From assembly GCA_945897755.1 (NCBI GenBank), contig CAMDGH010000019.1, forward strand, positions 1 to 37,360: 37,360 nt of DNA, in the 5' to 3' direction. The stretch is from Chryseobacterium gleum. Its GTDB lineage: Bacteria > Bacteroidota > Bacteroidia > Flavobacteriales_D > Crocinitomicaceae. A program made the position numbers and the translations under genes. Each line of letters begins with the position of its first letter. Positions within the stretch are counted from its first letter, which is position 1. Shown piece by piece: positions 26,803 to 35,274 of this stretch. The notes under the pieces were generated by a model. That model was not told the origin of the DNA, did not search any database, and saw nothing but the letters and a program-made list of their open reading frames with translations.

Positions 26803-27348
26803 TTAATTTTTCTTAAACAAAAACGAATCGTAAGTACACTCTAAATGAGCTAACCGTTTTGAAATCCCCTCCTTCAATTCTAGATTCAATTTGGGATACT
26901 CACTAAATAAAAGCGTATAATACTTCCTTACCCTCACCGTATCATTCAAATAAAGATCCGTAGTTGATCCTGCATTAAGCAATACGTTACCACGTCCTTT
27001 AAACTTAGGGTATTTTACCAACAATGTGTCCATCCAAGAAACAGCAAAAGTATATTGTTTCTCTTGAATGTATAATTGATTTACTTTATCCAAATAATAA
27101 GGCGTAATTGAATCATTCGGATGGTTTTTATAAAAAACTACATATTGCTGAATTAAACGTTGCACCAAAGGAGAAGAAACATTTGTTGACTCATTTCGCA
27201 TAAGCGCATCATAATTTGACTTTAACGAATCTTCCGTTTGAGAAATCAAATCCTTTAATGTGTTTCCATTACGAAACTCTTTTTTAACATACATATCCGA
27301 ACAAGCACAAAGGGATACAGCAAGCAAGGTGTAAAAAAAAAGATTCAT
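26803..27348 (-). CDS. TPR-like lipoprotein, unknown function
   Basis: 181 residues. The N-terminus MNLFFYTLLAVSLCAC is a lipoprotein signal with a lipobox of LCA-C type, the acylated Cys being residue 16. The remainder is helical with repeated patterns of about 34 residues (for example NQLYIQEKQYTFAVSWMDTL and KYYTLLFSEYPKLNLELKEG), resembling divergent tetratricopeptide repeats. It overlaps def by four bases at its start, so it is in the def operon and translationally coupled. This gene order is common in the phylum, but the function is unknown. Confidence 0.75.
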   Translation of the reverse strand: MNLFFYTLLAVSLCACSDMYVKKEFRNGNTLKDLISQTEDSLKSNYDALMRNESTNVSSPLVQRLIQQYVVFYKNHPNDSITPYYLDKVNQLYIQEKQYTFAVSWMDTLLVKYPKFKGRGNVLLNAGSTTDLYLNDTVRVRKYYTLLFSEYPKLNLELKEGISKRLAHLECTYDSFLFKKN

Positions 27349-27935
27349 TTGATTCTTTTTAACAAGGGAAACTTCATTCTATAATCAACCAAAACATTTC
27401 CTTTAGAGATATTTGTCAATTTTTTTGAAAGTAATTTAATTTTCAAAATTGATAAATGATCAGTAAATAAAACACCTTCAATATGATCGTACTCGTGCTG
27501 AATAATACGTGCCGCAAAACCATTAAAAACAACTCTTTCATGAAAATCGAAATGCTCATCGTAATATGAAATGGTAATCGTTTCCTTTCGAAAAACCTCT
27601 TCTCTGATTTTAGGAATACTCAAACAACCCTCATTAAAACCCCATTCCTTTCCAGATTCTTCATGAATAATGGGATTAATAAATGTTTTTTTAAAATCCT
27701 CAAGTCCTTCAGCTCTTGGATCAGGATCTTCTTCATCAATAAATGGAGAACCATCAACAATAAACAACCGGATAGACTTACCAATTTGAGGAGCTGCTAG
27801 TCCAACACCTTGAGCATTATACATTGTTTCAAACATATTTTCAATCAACACATTCAATTCAGGGAAATCATTCTCTACAACTACAGCAATTTTTTTTAAG
27901 ACAGAATCGCCGTACGCAACGATAGGTAATATCAT
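27345..27935 (-). CDS. def: Peptide deformylase
   Basis: Removes the formyl group from the N-terminal methionine of new proteins. All three motifs are intact: GVGLAAPQIG (43-52), EGCLS (metal ligand Cys104) and QHEYDH (metal ligands His147 and His151, catalytic Glu148). 196 residues is normal for the Bacteroidota enzyme, including an acidic insertion about 66-78 (DEEDPDPRAEG). It lies 56 bases downstream of ruvX and overlaps the lipoprotein gene by four bases, so ruvX-def-lipoprotein looks like one operon. Confidence 0.96.
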   Translation of the reverse strand: MILPIVAYGDSVLKKIAVVVENDFPELNVLIENMFETMYNAQGVGLAAPQIGKSIRLFIVDGSPFIDEEDPDPRAEGLEDFKKTFINPIIHEESGKEWGFNEGCLSIPKIREEVFRKETITISYYDEHFDFHERVVFNGFAARIIQHEYDHIEGVLFTDHLSILKIKLLSKKLTNISKGNVLVDYRMKFPLLKRIK

Positions 27936-27991
27936 AAATTAGGTTTATAATCAGAATACAAAATTAATAAAGAATCGGTATCAAAAGTAAA

Positions 27992-28408
27992 TCACATTCC
28001 TTTTGATTGCATATAAGATTGTAAAATAATGGTTGCACTCACTTCGTCAATTAACGACTTATCCTTTCTCTTTATTTTTTTCAAACCAGACATGTAAAGA
28101 GCATCAACGGCCATTTTGGATGTAAAACGTTCATCATACAAGACTATTTCAACAGAAGAAAACTCTTTTTTTAAAACTTCTGATAAAATAATCACATTTT
28201 GAGTTATGTGAGAATCCTCGTTATTTAATCGCTTGGGAAGTCCTAAAACAATCACACCTATATTTTTATCCAAAACAATTTGTTTTAAAACATCAATCAA
28301 ACGAGTACTTTCAATAGACATCAACCCGGAAGAAATGATGTTAAAATCATCTGTTATCGCAAGGCCACATCGTTTTAATCCAAAATCAATACCTAATAAT
28401 CTTTTCAT
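27992..28408 (-). CDS. ruvX: Holliday junction resolvase RuvX / YqgF
   Basis: 138 residues, RNase-H fold. LGIDFGLKRCGLAITDD at the N-terminus, VIVLGLPKRLNNED in the middle, and YDERFTSKMAVDAL plus KSLIDEVSATIILQSYM at the C-terminus are the family blocks, with the acidic residues of the active site (first Asp in GIDFG, Glu in YDERF, Asp in IDEVSA). Family members act in rRNA processing or Holliday-junction cleavage. It is first in the ruvX-def-lipoprotein run and divergent from dapD. A 15-bp palindrome (ATACTTT-A-AAAGTAT, 28407-28421) overlaps its start. Confidence 0.92.
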   Translation of the reverse strand: MKRLLGIDFGLKRCGLAITDDFNIISSGLMSIESTRLIDVLKQIVLDKNIGVIVLGLPKRLNNEDSHITQNVIILSEVLKKEFSSVEIVLYDERFTSKMAVDALYMSGLKKIKRKDKSLIDEVSATIILQSYMQSKGM

Positions 28409-28425
28409 ACTTTAAAAGTATACAA

Positions 28426-28457
28426 TTTGCCAATTCAAAAAACAATTATTACTTTCA
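28426..28457 (+). promoter_or_regulatory. Candidate Bacteroidota promoter for dapD
   Basis: TTTG at 28426-28429, 20 bases, then TACTTTCA at 28450-28457 (TAnnTTT core kept, last two bases different). The dapD ATG is 34 bases downstream. Confidence 0.4.
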
Positions 28458-28491
28458 TAAAAGATTTTTTAACAAAGACAGAACTGGAAAA

Positions 28492-29301
28492 ATGAAATCA
28501 ACCATTGAAAATGCCTGGGAAGACCGATCTCTTCTTAAAGAAAAAAAAACAATTGAAGCAATCGAACACGTAATTGATGAACTTGACAAAGGCGTAATTA
28601 GAGTAGCTGAAATGAACGATTCAGGAATATGGATAATCAATGACTGGGTAAAAAAAGCCGTTATCTTATATTTTCCAATCCGAAAAATGGAAACAATACA
28701 ACTTGGACCATTTGAATTCCATGATAAAATGAAATTAAAAAAAGGATATGAAAATCTTGGTGTAAGGGTAGTTCCTCATGCAATTGCTCGTTACGGATCT
28801 TATTTAGCATCAAATGTGATATTAATGCCTTCATACGTAAACATTGGCGCCTACATCGATGAAGGGACGATGGTTGATACTTGGGCAACCGTTGGGTCTT
28901 GTGCTCAAATTGGGAAAAACGTTCACTTAAGCGGTGGTGTAGGAATTGGAGGTGTATTAGAGCCGGTTCAAGCATCCCCTGTAATTATTGAAGACAATGC
29001 ATTCATTGGATCTAGATGCATCATTGTTGAAGGTGTTCGAGTTGGAAAAGAAGCTGTGCTTGGAGCAAATGTAGTACTTACAAAAACAACTAAAATAATT
29101 GATGTTTCAAATGCACAACCGATTGAATCTTGCGGATACATTCCTGAAAGAAGCGTCGTTATACCTGGGACTTACACGAAAAAATTTAACGCAGGTGAAT
29201 TTCAAGTACCTTGTGCACTAATTATTGGCAAAAGAAAAGAAAGTACTGATTTAAAAACTTCTTTAAATGAAGCATTAAGAGATCATAATGTTGCTGTTTG
29301 A
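28492..29301 (+). CDS. dapD: 2,3,4,5-Tetrahydropyridine-2,6-dicarboxylate N-succinyltransferase
   Basis: Succinylates tetrahydrodipicolinate using succinyl-CoA in the lysine/meso-diaminopimelate pathway needed for peptidoglycan. The 269 residues fit the family. The C-terminal two thirds are a left-handed beta-helix of hexapeptide repeats with signature stretches ARYGSYLASNVILMPSYVNI, GAYIDEGTMVDTWATVGSCA and GGVGIGGVLEPVQASPVIIE. The N-terminal helical domain (about 1-95) is also family-like. It stands alone, divergent from ruvX, before the large protease gene. Confidence 0.96.
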   Translation: MKSTIENAWEDRSLLKEKKTIEAIEHVIDELDKGVIRVAEMNDSGIWIINDWVKKAVILYFPIRKMETIQLGPFEFHDKMKLKKGYENLGVRVVPHAIARYGSYLASNVILMPSYVNIGAYIDEGTMVDTWATVGSCAQIGKNVHLSGGVGIGGVLEPVQASPVIIEDNAFIGSRCIIVEGVRVGKEAVLGANVVLTKTTKIIDVSNAQPIESCGYIPERSVVIPGTYTKKFNAGEFQVPCALIIGKRKESTDLKTSLNEALRDHNVAV

Positions 29302-29355
29302 CAAACTCAAAACATAAAAATAAGAAAATAAGGAAAAAAAAATAATCTAAAAAAA

Positions 29356-29385
29356 TTGATTATTTAAGCAAAACTTTTACTTTTA
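29356..29385 (+). promoter_or_regulatory. Candidate Bacteroidota promoter for the large protease
   Basis: TTG at 29356-29358, 19 bases, then TACTTTTA at 29378-29385 (TAnnTTT core, final A for G). The ATG is 27 bases downstream. Confidence 0.4.
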
Positions 29386-29412
29386 TAAGTTAAATAATAT
29401 AAATCTATCTAC

Positions 29413-32400
29413 ATGAAATTAAAATTTACATTTTCAATAATTATTTTTTTGTTTAGTTTTAGTACCATTTCATTTGCACAAAAAGAATCTTTTAAGTGTG
29501 GGCATCCTGAAATGCAACAAAAACTTTGGGGCTTACATCCTGAAATGAAGCTGGAATACGAAAAAATATTTCTAGAATCAAAATCGAATTACACCTACTC
29601 TAAAAAGAGAAATAAATTTATTATTCCTATTGTTTTCCACATAATTCATCAAAATGGTGATGAAAATATTTCTGATCAACAAATTAAAGACCAAGTTAGA
29701 ATCCTAAATTTAGACTTTTTAAAGCTTAATCCAGATACTGCAAATATCGATCCGGCTTATAACGATATAATTGCAAATTGTAATTTTGAATTCAGATTAG
29801 CTACAATTGATAACCTAGGAAAAAAAACTAATGGAATAGATCGAATTTACTCTCATTTAACAAATAATGGAAGTGATGCTTCAAAATTAAATCAATGGGA
29901 TCGTTCTAAATATTTAAATGTTTGGGTGGTAAAAACAATTGGTAAAGAAGGCGTTGCCGGTTATGCTTATTTTCCAGCTGGTGTAAATGGATATAATTAT
30001 GCATTTGACGGAATTATTATAAAACACGAATACATTGGAAGCATTGGAACCTCCTCTCCTTATTCCTCTCGAGCACTGACTCATGAAATAGGGCATTACC
30101 TCGGATTACACCATACCTGGGGAGATGGTAATAACCCTGGGGTTGCGTGTGGAGATGATTTTGTAGATGATACTCCAACTACAAAAGGATATACGGTTTC
30201 TGGAACTCCATTTACTGCAAAAGTAAACAATCCTCAAACTTGTTCAAGAGATACTATTACTTACACCATGTTACTAGATAGTGTAAAATTAAATTCAGGA
30301 AATACCGACAAAACACCTATTTCAACAACCAGTGTAAATTTCAAATTAAATTCACTCAAAGCAGAAAATCTGACTCCCAATTCATTGATGTCAAAAATAT
30401 TTGCATTTGGAAATTGGCCAATTGGAGGAATAAATGGTGATACAACATCTCAAAACAACAATGGGGTAATTGACACAACTAAATACTATGAAATAGGATT
30501 TTCTCCTAAACAAATGAATATGCTTAACCTAGAAAGCATGTCTTTTTTATTAAGTAGAAATAATTCAGGGATTAAAAATATTTCAATCAGAAATAACAAA
30601 GACAAGTATTCATCGAGTATCCCATTTACGTTTACTTCTGTTCCAACTGCAATTATAAACACTGGTTTCTCATATGACACCGTAAAATGTATAAATTCAT
30701 CAAATCCTAAACCAATTAAAGCTACTGAATTTACAAATGGTGGCTACTTCAAGTCCTCAACAGTTAAATTCATTGACACTCTTTCTGGTGAAGTAGATAT
30801 TACTAAAATCAGTAATGGAACTTATAGTATTTCCTATATTATACCTGCAACAAGTTTGAGTGCCAAAACTACAAAAACAGTAAAACTAATAGTTGACTTC
30901 CAAGCATCAGCTTCATTAACTTATGCTAAAAGCATTGCTTGTAACTCAGGTTACAATCATCCAACGGTTAACATTCAAGGAGGAAGCTTTTTTGGTTCAA
31001 GTGATCTATCATTGGATGTAAATTCAGGTACAATAAATTTAAACAACTCTAAACCTGGCACTTACAATATCACTTACACTGCTAAAGGCGGAAATTGCGA
31101 TAATACATCTTCGGTATTTGAATTGAGAATAACGGAAAAGAATAATTCAAACATTGCCCACAAAGACGATACAATTTGTAAGGGAAATAGTACATATATC
31201 CCTAAACCTAAAAACACTGAAAATTTTGCAAAAGGAGGTAAATATATCGCCGCAAAAACAGGTGTCATCATAAATAGTGCTACAGGAGAAATTAATTTAA
31301 CTGCATCCAGTGTTGGAAAACACGATATTTATTACACAATTGACGCTACAGATTGCAGCACCAAGAAAATAGATACATTTTCCATTCTAATTAAAGCCGC
31401 AATAGCTAGAACATTTTCATATCCTAAAACTATCAATTGTATTCAAACTGGACCAAACGCAAATTTAAATGACACATTGAAGCCAATTACCTCATTTAAA
31501 TTAAAAGATAGCTACACATTTTCTGCTCCATCAGGTTTAGTTTTTACTGATATTACTAAAGGATACATCGATTTAAAAAACAGCATAGATAGTGTTTACA
31601 CACTAACTTTAATTGTTAAGGATTCAAACAGATGTGAAGTAAATCTGAAAACAGATGTGCAAATCATTTCTGAATCACAAAAGCCAATCACAAAATTCTC
31701 ATATGCAGCTGACTTATGCGGAAATAAAACAGGTGTTCTTCCAGTTCTTGAGTCTAAATTTGTAAAATCAGGTACTTTTTCAGCATCTAACAAGATGATT
31801 ATTAATCAAATTACGGGGGAGCTCGACTTAAAAAAATATAATTTTGACACTGTGTATGGAGAGAAAAAATTTGCTGTATACTACACAGTTAATACAGAAT
31901 GTAATACAATTAAAACATCGAAAGATACTGCCTACCTTACCATTACTTCTCCAACATCAATATCATTATCGAATTCTATATTCGCTAATAAAGACTCAAT
32001 ATCATTAAAAGTAATTGGCTATGGCACCTCAAAAAACCTACTGTTTGGAACATTTACATCAAATCCTTCACTGACAATTGATAACAAGGGAAACATTAAG
32101 CTTTATAAAGCTAATCCTGGAACATACACCGTAAATTACATATTGCCCGAAGCTAAAAAATGTACAAATACGAACATACCTATTACATTGACCGTAATTC
32201 AACCAAGTGTAATAAATTTAAAAAACGATATTCGTTTTGTTTCTGACGAAGCAAATACGATCAACGTAAATCTTACTTTAGATTCAAAAAAATATTCAGA
32301 CCTTAGAAAAAATGATTCACTTATCTTTAGAATATATGGTTGGAACTCCGAAGATTTCAATGGATTTCTTGGATTAGACTCATTGAAAATAAAAATAAAA

Positions 32401-33795
32401 AGTTCTTCAATCGACAACATTGAGAATTACATGGAATACGCATATCAATCTAAAATGTTTACAAAGGGACAGCAAAACAGAATGACAAACAGTCTCCTAA
32501 GTAGCATAAGTAATAGAAACAATCTATGGAAAGATGAGAATCTGATTGAAACTGGAACAAAAGATGAAGACACATCTACGAAAGCTCCTAAAGTTGCTTT
32601 TACTAGCGTAATTAATAAAGGTGATTTTTCAAATATGTCTAAAATGATTTGTATTGGTCAATCAATCAAATTTATTGATCAATCATGGGAGCCAACAAAT
32701 TCATCAGTTGAAAGAACATGGATATTTGAAGATGGAGTTCCTTCTTCATCAAATGAGAATAATCCTATTGTAACATATTCGACCGCTGGTAAGAAAAAAG
32801 CTACACTTATTATAAAAAACAGTAAGGGTACTGATTCATTAACAATAAACGACGTAGTCACTGTGTATGATAATTCGGGTTCAACTGTCGGACCAATTGA
32901 ATTTGATTTCGAAGGTGCGACTCCTGAAAATTGGGTTATTCAAAATGAATTGTCTAATTACGCGAAATTTTCAATTGTAAATAATACAAGTTATAACAAG
33001 GGGTCAAATTGCTATAAATTGAACAATTACAAAAGTTTAATCGATGTAAAACCATACGAGGAAGACTACTTCTATTATGAAAGATTAAACGGAGCAAAAG
33101 ATGCTTTAACTACAAATCAGATGGATTTATCTACATCATCAAATGTTACATTAAGTTTTGACTATTCTTTTGCTTCAGACGCATTTGATGAATTACGAAT
33201 GACTGATAAATTAAATGTTTACTCTTCCAAAAATTGCGGTGAAGATTGGACATTATTAAAAACAATCGGAAGTTCTAAAAACATTTCTGCAGAAAAGTAT
33301 GCCCCTGTTAAAGGCACTGACTATACGCTTATAACAGCAGGAAATTTTAATGGTATAGACTTTAAACCTTCTGTTTTAAATCAATGGAAAAGTATCTCTA
33401 TCCCATTAACTATCGGTAAAACAGATACTAAAACGAGATTTAAATTAGAGTTTACTGCATCATCAACTTCAAATAACTTATACATTGATAATTTAAATAT
33501 CAATGGTGTTCTTGGAATTAATGAAAGTCCATTGACAGCAATGGATATATCGATTTACCCTAACCCAAGTAATGGAAATCAAAAAATAACAGTTAGCTAC
33601 ACCGCAAACAATGAGCCTGTGACTATATCTCTTCTCGACTTAGATGGGAAATTAATTTCGAGCAACACAAATAGTACAACAAATGGAATAGTTCAGCATT
33701 CAATTGATTTGAATCAATCGTTAACAAATGGATGTTATTTCGTGACGATATCGCAAGGTAAGTTCTCAACGACAAGAAAATTAATTATACTATAA
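29413..33795 (+). CDS. Secreted M43-family metalloprotease with nested domains and T9SS sorting signal
   Basis: 1460 residues. Signal peptide 1-22 (ends STISFAQ). Residues about 60-260 are an M43 (cytophagalysin/pappalysin-like) metzincin domain; HEIGHYLGLHH supplies zinc ligands His224, His228 and His234. The Met-turn NYMEYAYQSKMFTKGQ comes only at about 1005-1020 (Met1007), where relatives usually have it some tens of residues after the zinc site. In between lies a jelly-roll-like domain (about 280-402 and 937-997), itself holding six Ig-like repeats (about 418-929). The catalytic domain ends with RNNLWKDENLIETGT. Then come a PKD domain (about 1061-1152, WIFEDGVPSSSNENNPIVTY), a beta-sandwich (about 1161-1366) and a type A T9SS sorting domain (about 1378-1460; ISIYPNPSNG...TTRKLIIL). 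It is secreted, probably to digest protein. The split catalytic domain is my reading from sequence. Confidence 0.9.
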   Translation: MKLKFTFSIIIFLFSFSTISFAQKESFKCGHPEMQQKLWGLHPEMKLEYEKIFLESKSNYTYSKKRNKFIIPIVFHIIHQNGDENISDQQIKDQVRILNLDFLKLNPDTANIDPAYNDIIANCNFEFRLATIDNLGKKTNGIDRIYSHLTNNGSDASKLNQWDRSKYLNVWVVKTIGKEGVAGYAYFPAGVNGYNYAFDGIIIKHEYIGSIGTSSPYSSRALTHEIGHYLGLHHTWGDGNNPGVACGDDFVDDTPTTKGYTVSGTPFTAKVNNPQTCSRDTITYTMLLDSVKLNSGNTDKTPISTTSVNFKLNSLKAENLTPNSLMSKIFAFGNWPIGGINGDTTSQNNNGVIDTTKYYEIGFSPKQMNMLNLESMSFLLSRNNSGIKNISIRNNKDKYSSSIPFTFTSVPTAIINTGFSYDTVKCINSSNPKPIKATEFTNGGYFKSSTVKFIDTLSGEVDITKISNGTYSISYIIPATSLSAKTTKTVKLIVDFQASASLTYAKSIACNSGYNHPTVNIQGGSFFGSSDLSLDVNSGTINLNNSKPGTYNITYTAKGGNCDNTSSVFELRITEKNNSNIAHKDDTICKGNSTYIPKPKNTENFAKGGKYIAAKTGVIINSATGEINLTASSVGKHDIYYTIDATDCSTKKIDTFSILIKAAIARTFSYPKTINCIQTGPNANLNDTLKPITSFKLKDSYTFSAPSGLVFTDITKGYIDLKNSIDSVYTLTLIVKDSNRCEVNLKTDVQIISESQKPITKFSYAADLCGNKTGVLPVLESKFVKSGTFSASNKMIINQITGELDLKKYNFDTVYGEKKFAVYYTVNTECNTIKTSKDTAYLTITSPTSISLSNSIFANKDSISLKVIGYGTSKNLLFGTFTSNPSLTIDNKGNIKLYKANPGTYTVNYILPEAKKCTNTNIPITLTVIQPSVINLKNDIRFVSDEANTINVNLTLDSKKYSDLRKNDSLIFRIYGWNSEDFNGFLGLDSLKIKIKSSSIDNIENYMEYAYQSKMFTKGQQNRMTNSLLSSISNRNNLWKDENLIETGTKDEDTSTKAPKVAFTSVINKGDFSNMSKMICIGQSIKFIDQSWEPTNSSVERTWIFEDGVPSSSNENNPIVTYSTAGKKKATLIIKNSKGTDSLTINDVVTVYDNSGSTVGPIEFDFEGATPENWVIQNELSNYAKFSIVNNTSYNKGSNCYKLNNYKSLIDVKPYEEDYFYYERLNGAKDALTTNQMDLSTSSNVTLSFDYSFASDAFDELRMTDKLNVYSSKNCGEDWTLLKTIGSSKNISAEKYAPVKGTDYTLITAGNFNGIDFKPSVLNQWKSISIPLTIGKTDTKTRFKLEFTASSTSNNLYIDNLNINGVLGINESPLTAMDISIYPNPSNGNQKITVSYTANNEPVTISLLDLDGKLISSNTNSTTNGIVQHSIDLNQSLTNGCYFVTISQGKFSTTRKLIIL

Positions 33796-33864
33796 GTGTA
33801 CTAAAACACTTTGAACTATAAAAAGATTGCTTTATTGAGAGTACTTAAAAATCTAATTAAAAAG

Positions 33865-33899
33865 GGTGTGAAAGACAATGGTTTTTTACACCTTTTTTT
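33865..33899 (+). terminator. Rho-independent terminator of the protease gene
   Basis: GGTGTGAAA (33865-33873) pairs with TTTTACACC (33884-33892), 9 bp with one G-T, 10-base loop, followed by seven T. It lies 69 bases after the protease stop. Confidence 0.8.
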
Positions 33900-33912
33900 G
33901 TGTCTTAAATCA

Positions 33913-33936
33913 GGTCTAATGGATATTTATTAGACC
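33913..33936. repeat. Perfect 8-bp hairpin
   Basis: GGTCTAAT and ATTAGACC around an 8-base loop. It directly follows the protease terminator; no T-run follows, so it is not an obvious terminator. Role unknown. Confidence 0.5.
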
Positions 33937-34047
33937 AACAACTAGATATTAAATTTGATTCTTGATATAAAAAAAACAGTTTACAAGACCATTAAATCTG
34001 CAGGGAATTAATGCTTTAGTCGTTTTTTTTCGTTTATCCAAGATAAC

Positions 34048-34065
34048 TCTTATTAGATAATAAGA
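34048..34065. repeat. 7-bp hairpin with tetraloop
   Basis: TCTTATT-AGAT-AATAAGA, a short AT-rich stem in the non-coding stretch; weak by itself. Confidence 0.35.
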
Positions 34066-34110
34066 CCGTAACAAAAGAGCAGTAATATAATCTACCATGA
34101 TTTTAGCATA

Positions 34111-34154
34111 AAAAAAAGCGATTAATTAAAAAGATATTTTTCAACTAATCGCTT
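34111..34154 (-). terminator. Minus-strand rho-independent terminator
   Basis: AAGCGATTA (34116-34124) and TAATCGCTT (34146-34154) form a 9-bp stem, with an inner palindrome AAAAA-GATA-TTTTT in the loop. On the minus strand it is followed by a run of T (plus-strand A-run 34110-34117). It would stop transcripts from the minus-strand genes at 34442 onward, about 290 bases after the last stop. Confidence 0.6.
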
Positions 34155-34232
34155 AAGAAAATCCTTGAAAAAAAGTGAAACTTTTAGCACACTAAAATAA
34201 CATGAGTATCTTTTTTTATAAGCTAATTTTAA

Positions 34233-34439
34233 ACGAATAATTACTCAACAGTAGAGGAAAACTCTACATTGGTTAATACTCCGTGTACTGATACTGTCAT
34301 AGGTAATAATATTACTTCCAACAAAGGTAAAAATAATAATCGATCTTATTATCTAACCCAATGAGAACTAAAAGGTCCAGAAGAAAGAAACAAATGGGTA
34401 TCTCAAGGTTCATTTACAGAACAAGATAGATATTATTAA
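34233..34439 (+). pseudogene. Broken relative of the lipoprotein at 36446
   Basis: The plus-strand frame from 34233 reads as protein to TAA at 34437-34439 but is interrupted by TGA at 34362-34364. Its end, GPEERNKWVSQGSFTEQDRYY, aligns with SEEKRKEWISSTFTEQEKDNF of the lipoprotein at 36446, and NNRSYYLTQ before the stop aligns with AQRAFYWYLM. The bases CATTTACAGAACAAGA are identical in both (16 of 16). There is no start codon or signal peptide in this frame. It is a decayed copy ending three bases before the stop of the facing gene at 34442. Homology is judged by eye over about 30 residues. Confidence 0.6.
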
Positions 34440-34441
34440 TC

Positions 34442-35206
34442 TCAATTGATTTTTCTTATAAAAAATGATGAGAATCTTTTCCAAACCCCTATTTTCTTTT
34501 TCTTGTAATTTTGAGGTCTTTCAGGAGGATCGATGATGCTAATTATTCCATCCATACCGTTGCGACCACTTTCAAATTCTTTTTCTTCAGTTTTTAAAAT
34601 GATGCCTTTATCAATCGTAATAATAATGTCTTTTTTCAATTTACGATTCGCATCATATAATGCCCTTTTAGACCCGTCCTTGCGATCAAGAATATCTACA
34701 TAACTATATCCCCATGGATAATATATACTAGGAATGGCAGGAATAAAAATCTCACCCGTAAACCAATCTGCAAAAACCTTTGATTCTTGATAATAATACC
34801 TCATCCAATTATTGTCAGTTAGTTTTCTACCTAAATTACAAGGATCTGACCAATTAAATTCAAATAAATAACTTACCGCTTTGGATTGACTATTTCGTAT
34901 AAACTCATCTTCCAAATTAGGTAACTCAAAATTTAAATCGGTTAAAAATAATTTACCATCTATAATGTCCCATTCACTGCTGTGTGGTTTATTTAATTTC
35001 TGATAAGGCGATTGTTTTCCTATATAAATCTTATCCAGATTGTATGATATGAAATTAATCAGTGACCTAAGATTATCTGTTCTTAGTATTGTTTTAGACT
35101 TTTTTGGACTAAGATTTATGGGGTCGGAGGATACTAAATAACGTAATCCGTTGAGGTGAATAAAATCCTCATTATCTATTTTTAACCATATGATTTGTCT
35201 TGACAT
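34442..35206 (-). CDS. Hypothetical protein, unrecognised
   Basis: 254 residues, no signal peptide and no membrane segment, so probably cytoplasmic. It is rich in Trp, Tyr and Asp. Landmarks: MSRQIIWLKIDNEDFIHLNG at the start, a WxxDPCNLGRKLTDNNW segment near the middle, an aromatic-rich WFTGEIFIPAIPSIYYPWGY, and a basic C-terminus (KKKKIGVWKRFSSFFIRKIN). I recognise no family. Its codon use looks intact over 254 residues, so it is likely a real gene within the decaying island. It is followed by pseudogene debris and a minus-strand terminator. Size and cytoplasmic nature would fit an orphan immunity protein, but nothing else supports that. Confidence 0.6.
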   Translation of the reverse strand: MSRQIIWLKIDNEDFIHLNGLRYLVSSDPINLSPKKSKTILRTDNLRSLINFISYNLDKIYIGKQSPYQKLNKPHSSEWDIIDGKLFLTDLNFELPNLEDEFIRNSQSKAVSYLFEFNWSDPCNLGRKLTDNNWMRYYYQESKVFADWFTGEIFIPAIPSIYYPWGYSYVDILDRKDGSKRALYDANRKLKKDIIITIDKGIILKTEEKEFESGRNGMDGIISIIDPPERPQNYKKKKIGVWKRFSSFFIRKIN

Positions 35207-35274
35207 ATATTGAAATTACAATAAATTTTTGGGGTTATTTAATTTTGGGCATTCGTTCATAAACAAAGAGTGAT

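Larger units (their letters stand above)
33796..34232. other. Non-coding stretch with hairpins, no gene seen
   Basis: About 440 AT-rich bases after the protease with no convincing gene. It holds the protease terminator, two further hairpins (33913-33936; 34048-34065), a 9-bp inverted repeat AAAAAAAAC/GTTTTTTTT (33969-33977 and 34022-34030), and a minus-strand terminator (34111-34154). Confidence 0.6.

Noticed and set aside
28407-28421. Palindrome ATACTTT-A-AAAGTAT as an operator for ruvX/dapD
   Set aside because: AT-only apart from one C/G pair, overlaps the ruvX start codon, and no regulator is known or seen; kept only as a note under ruvX.
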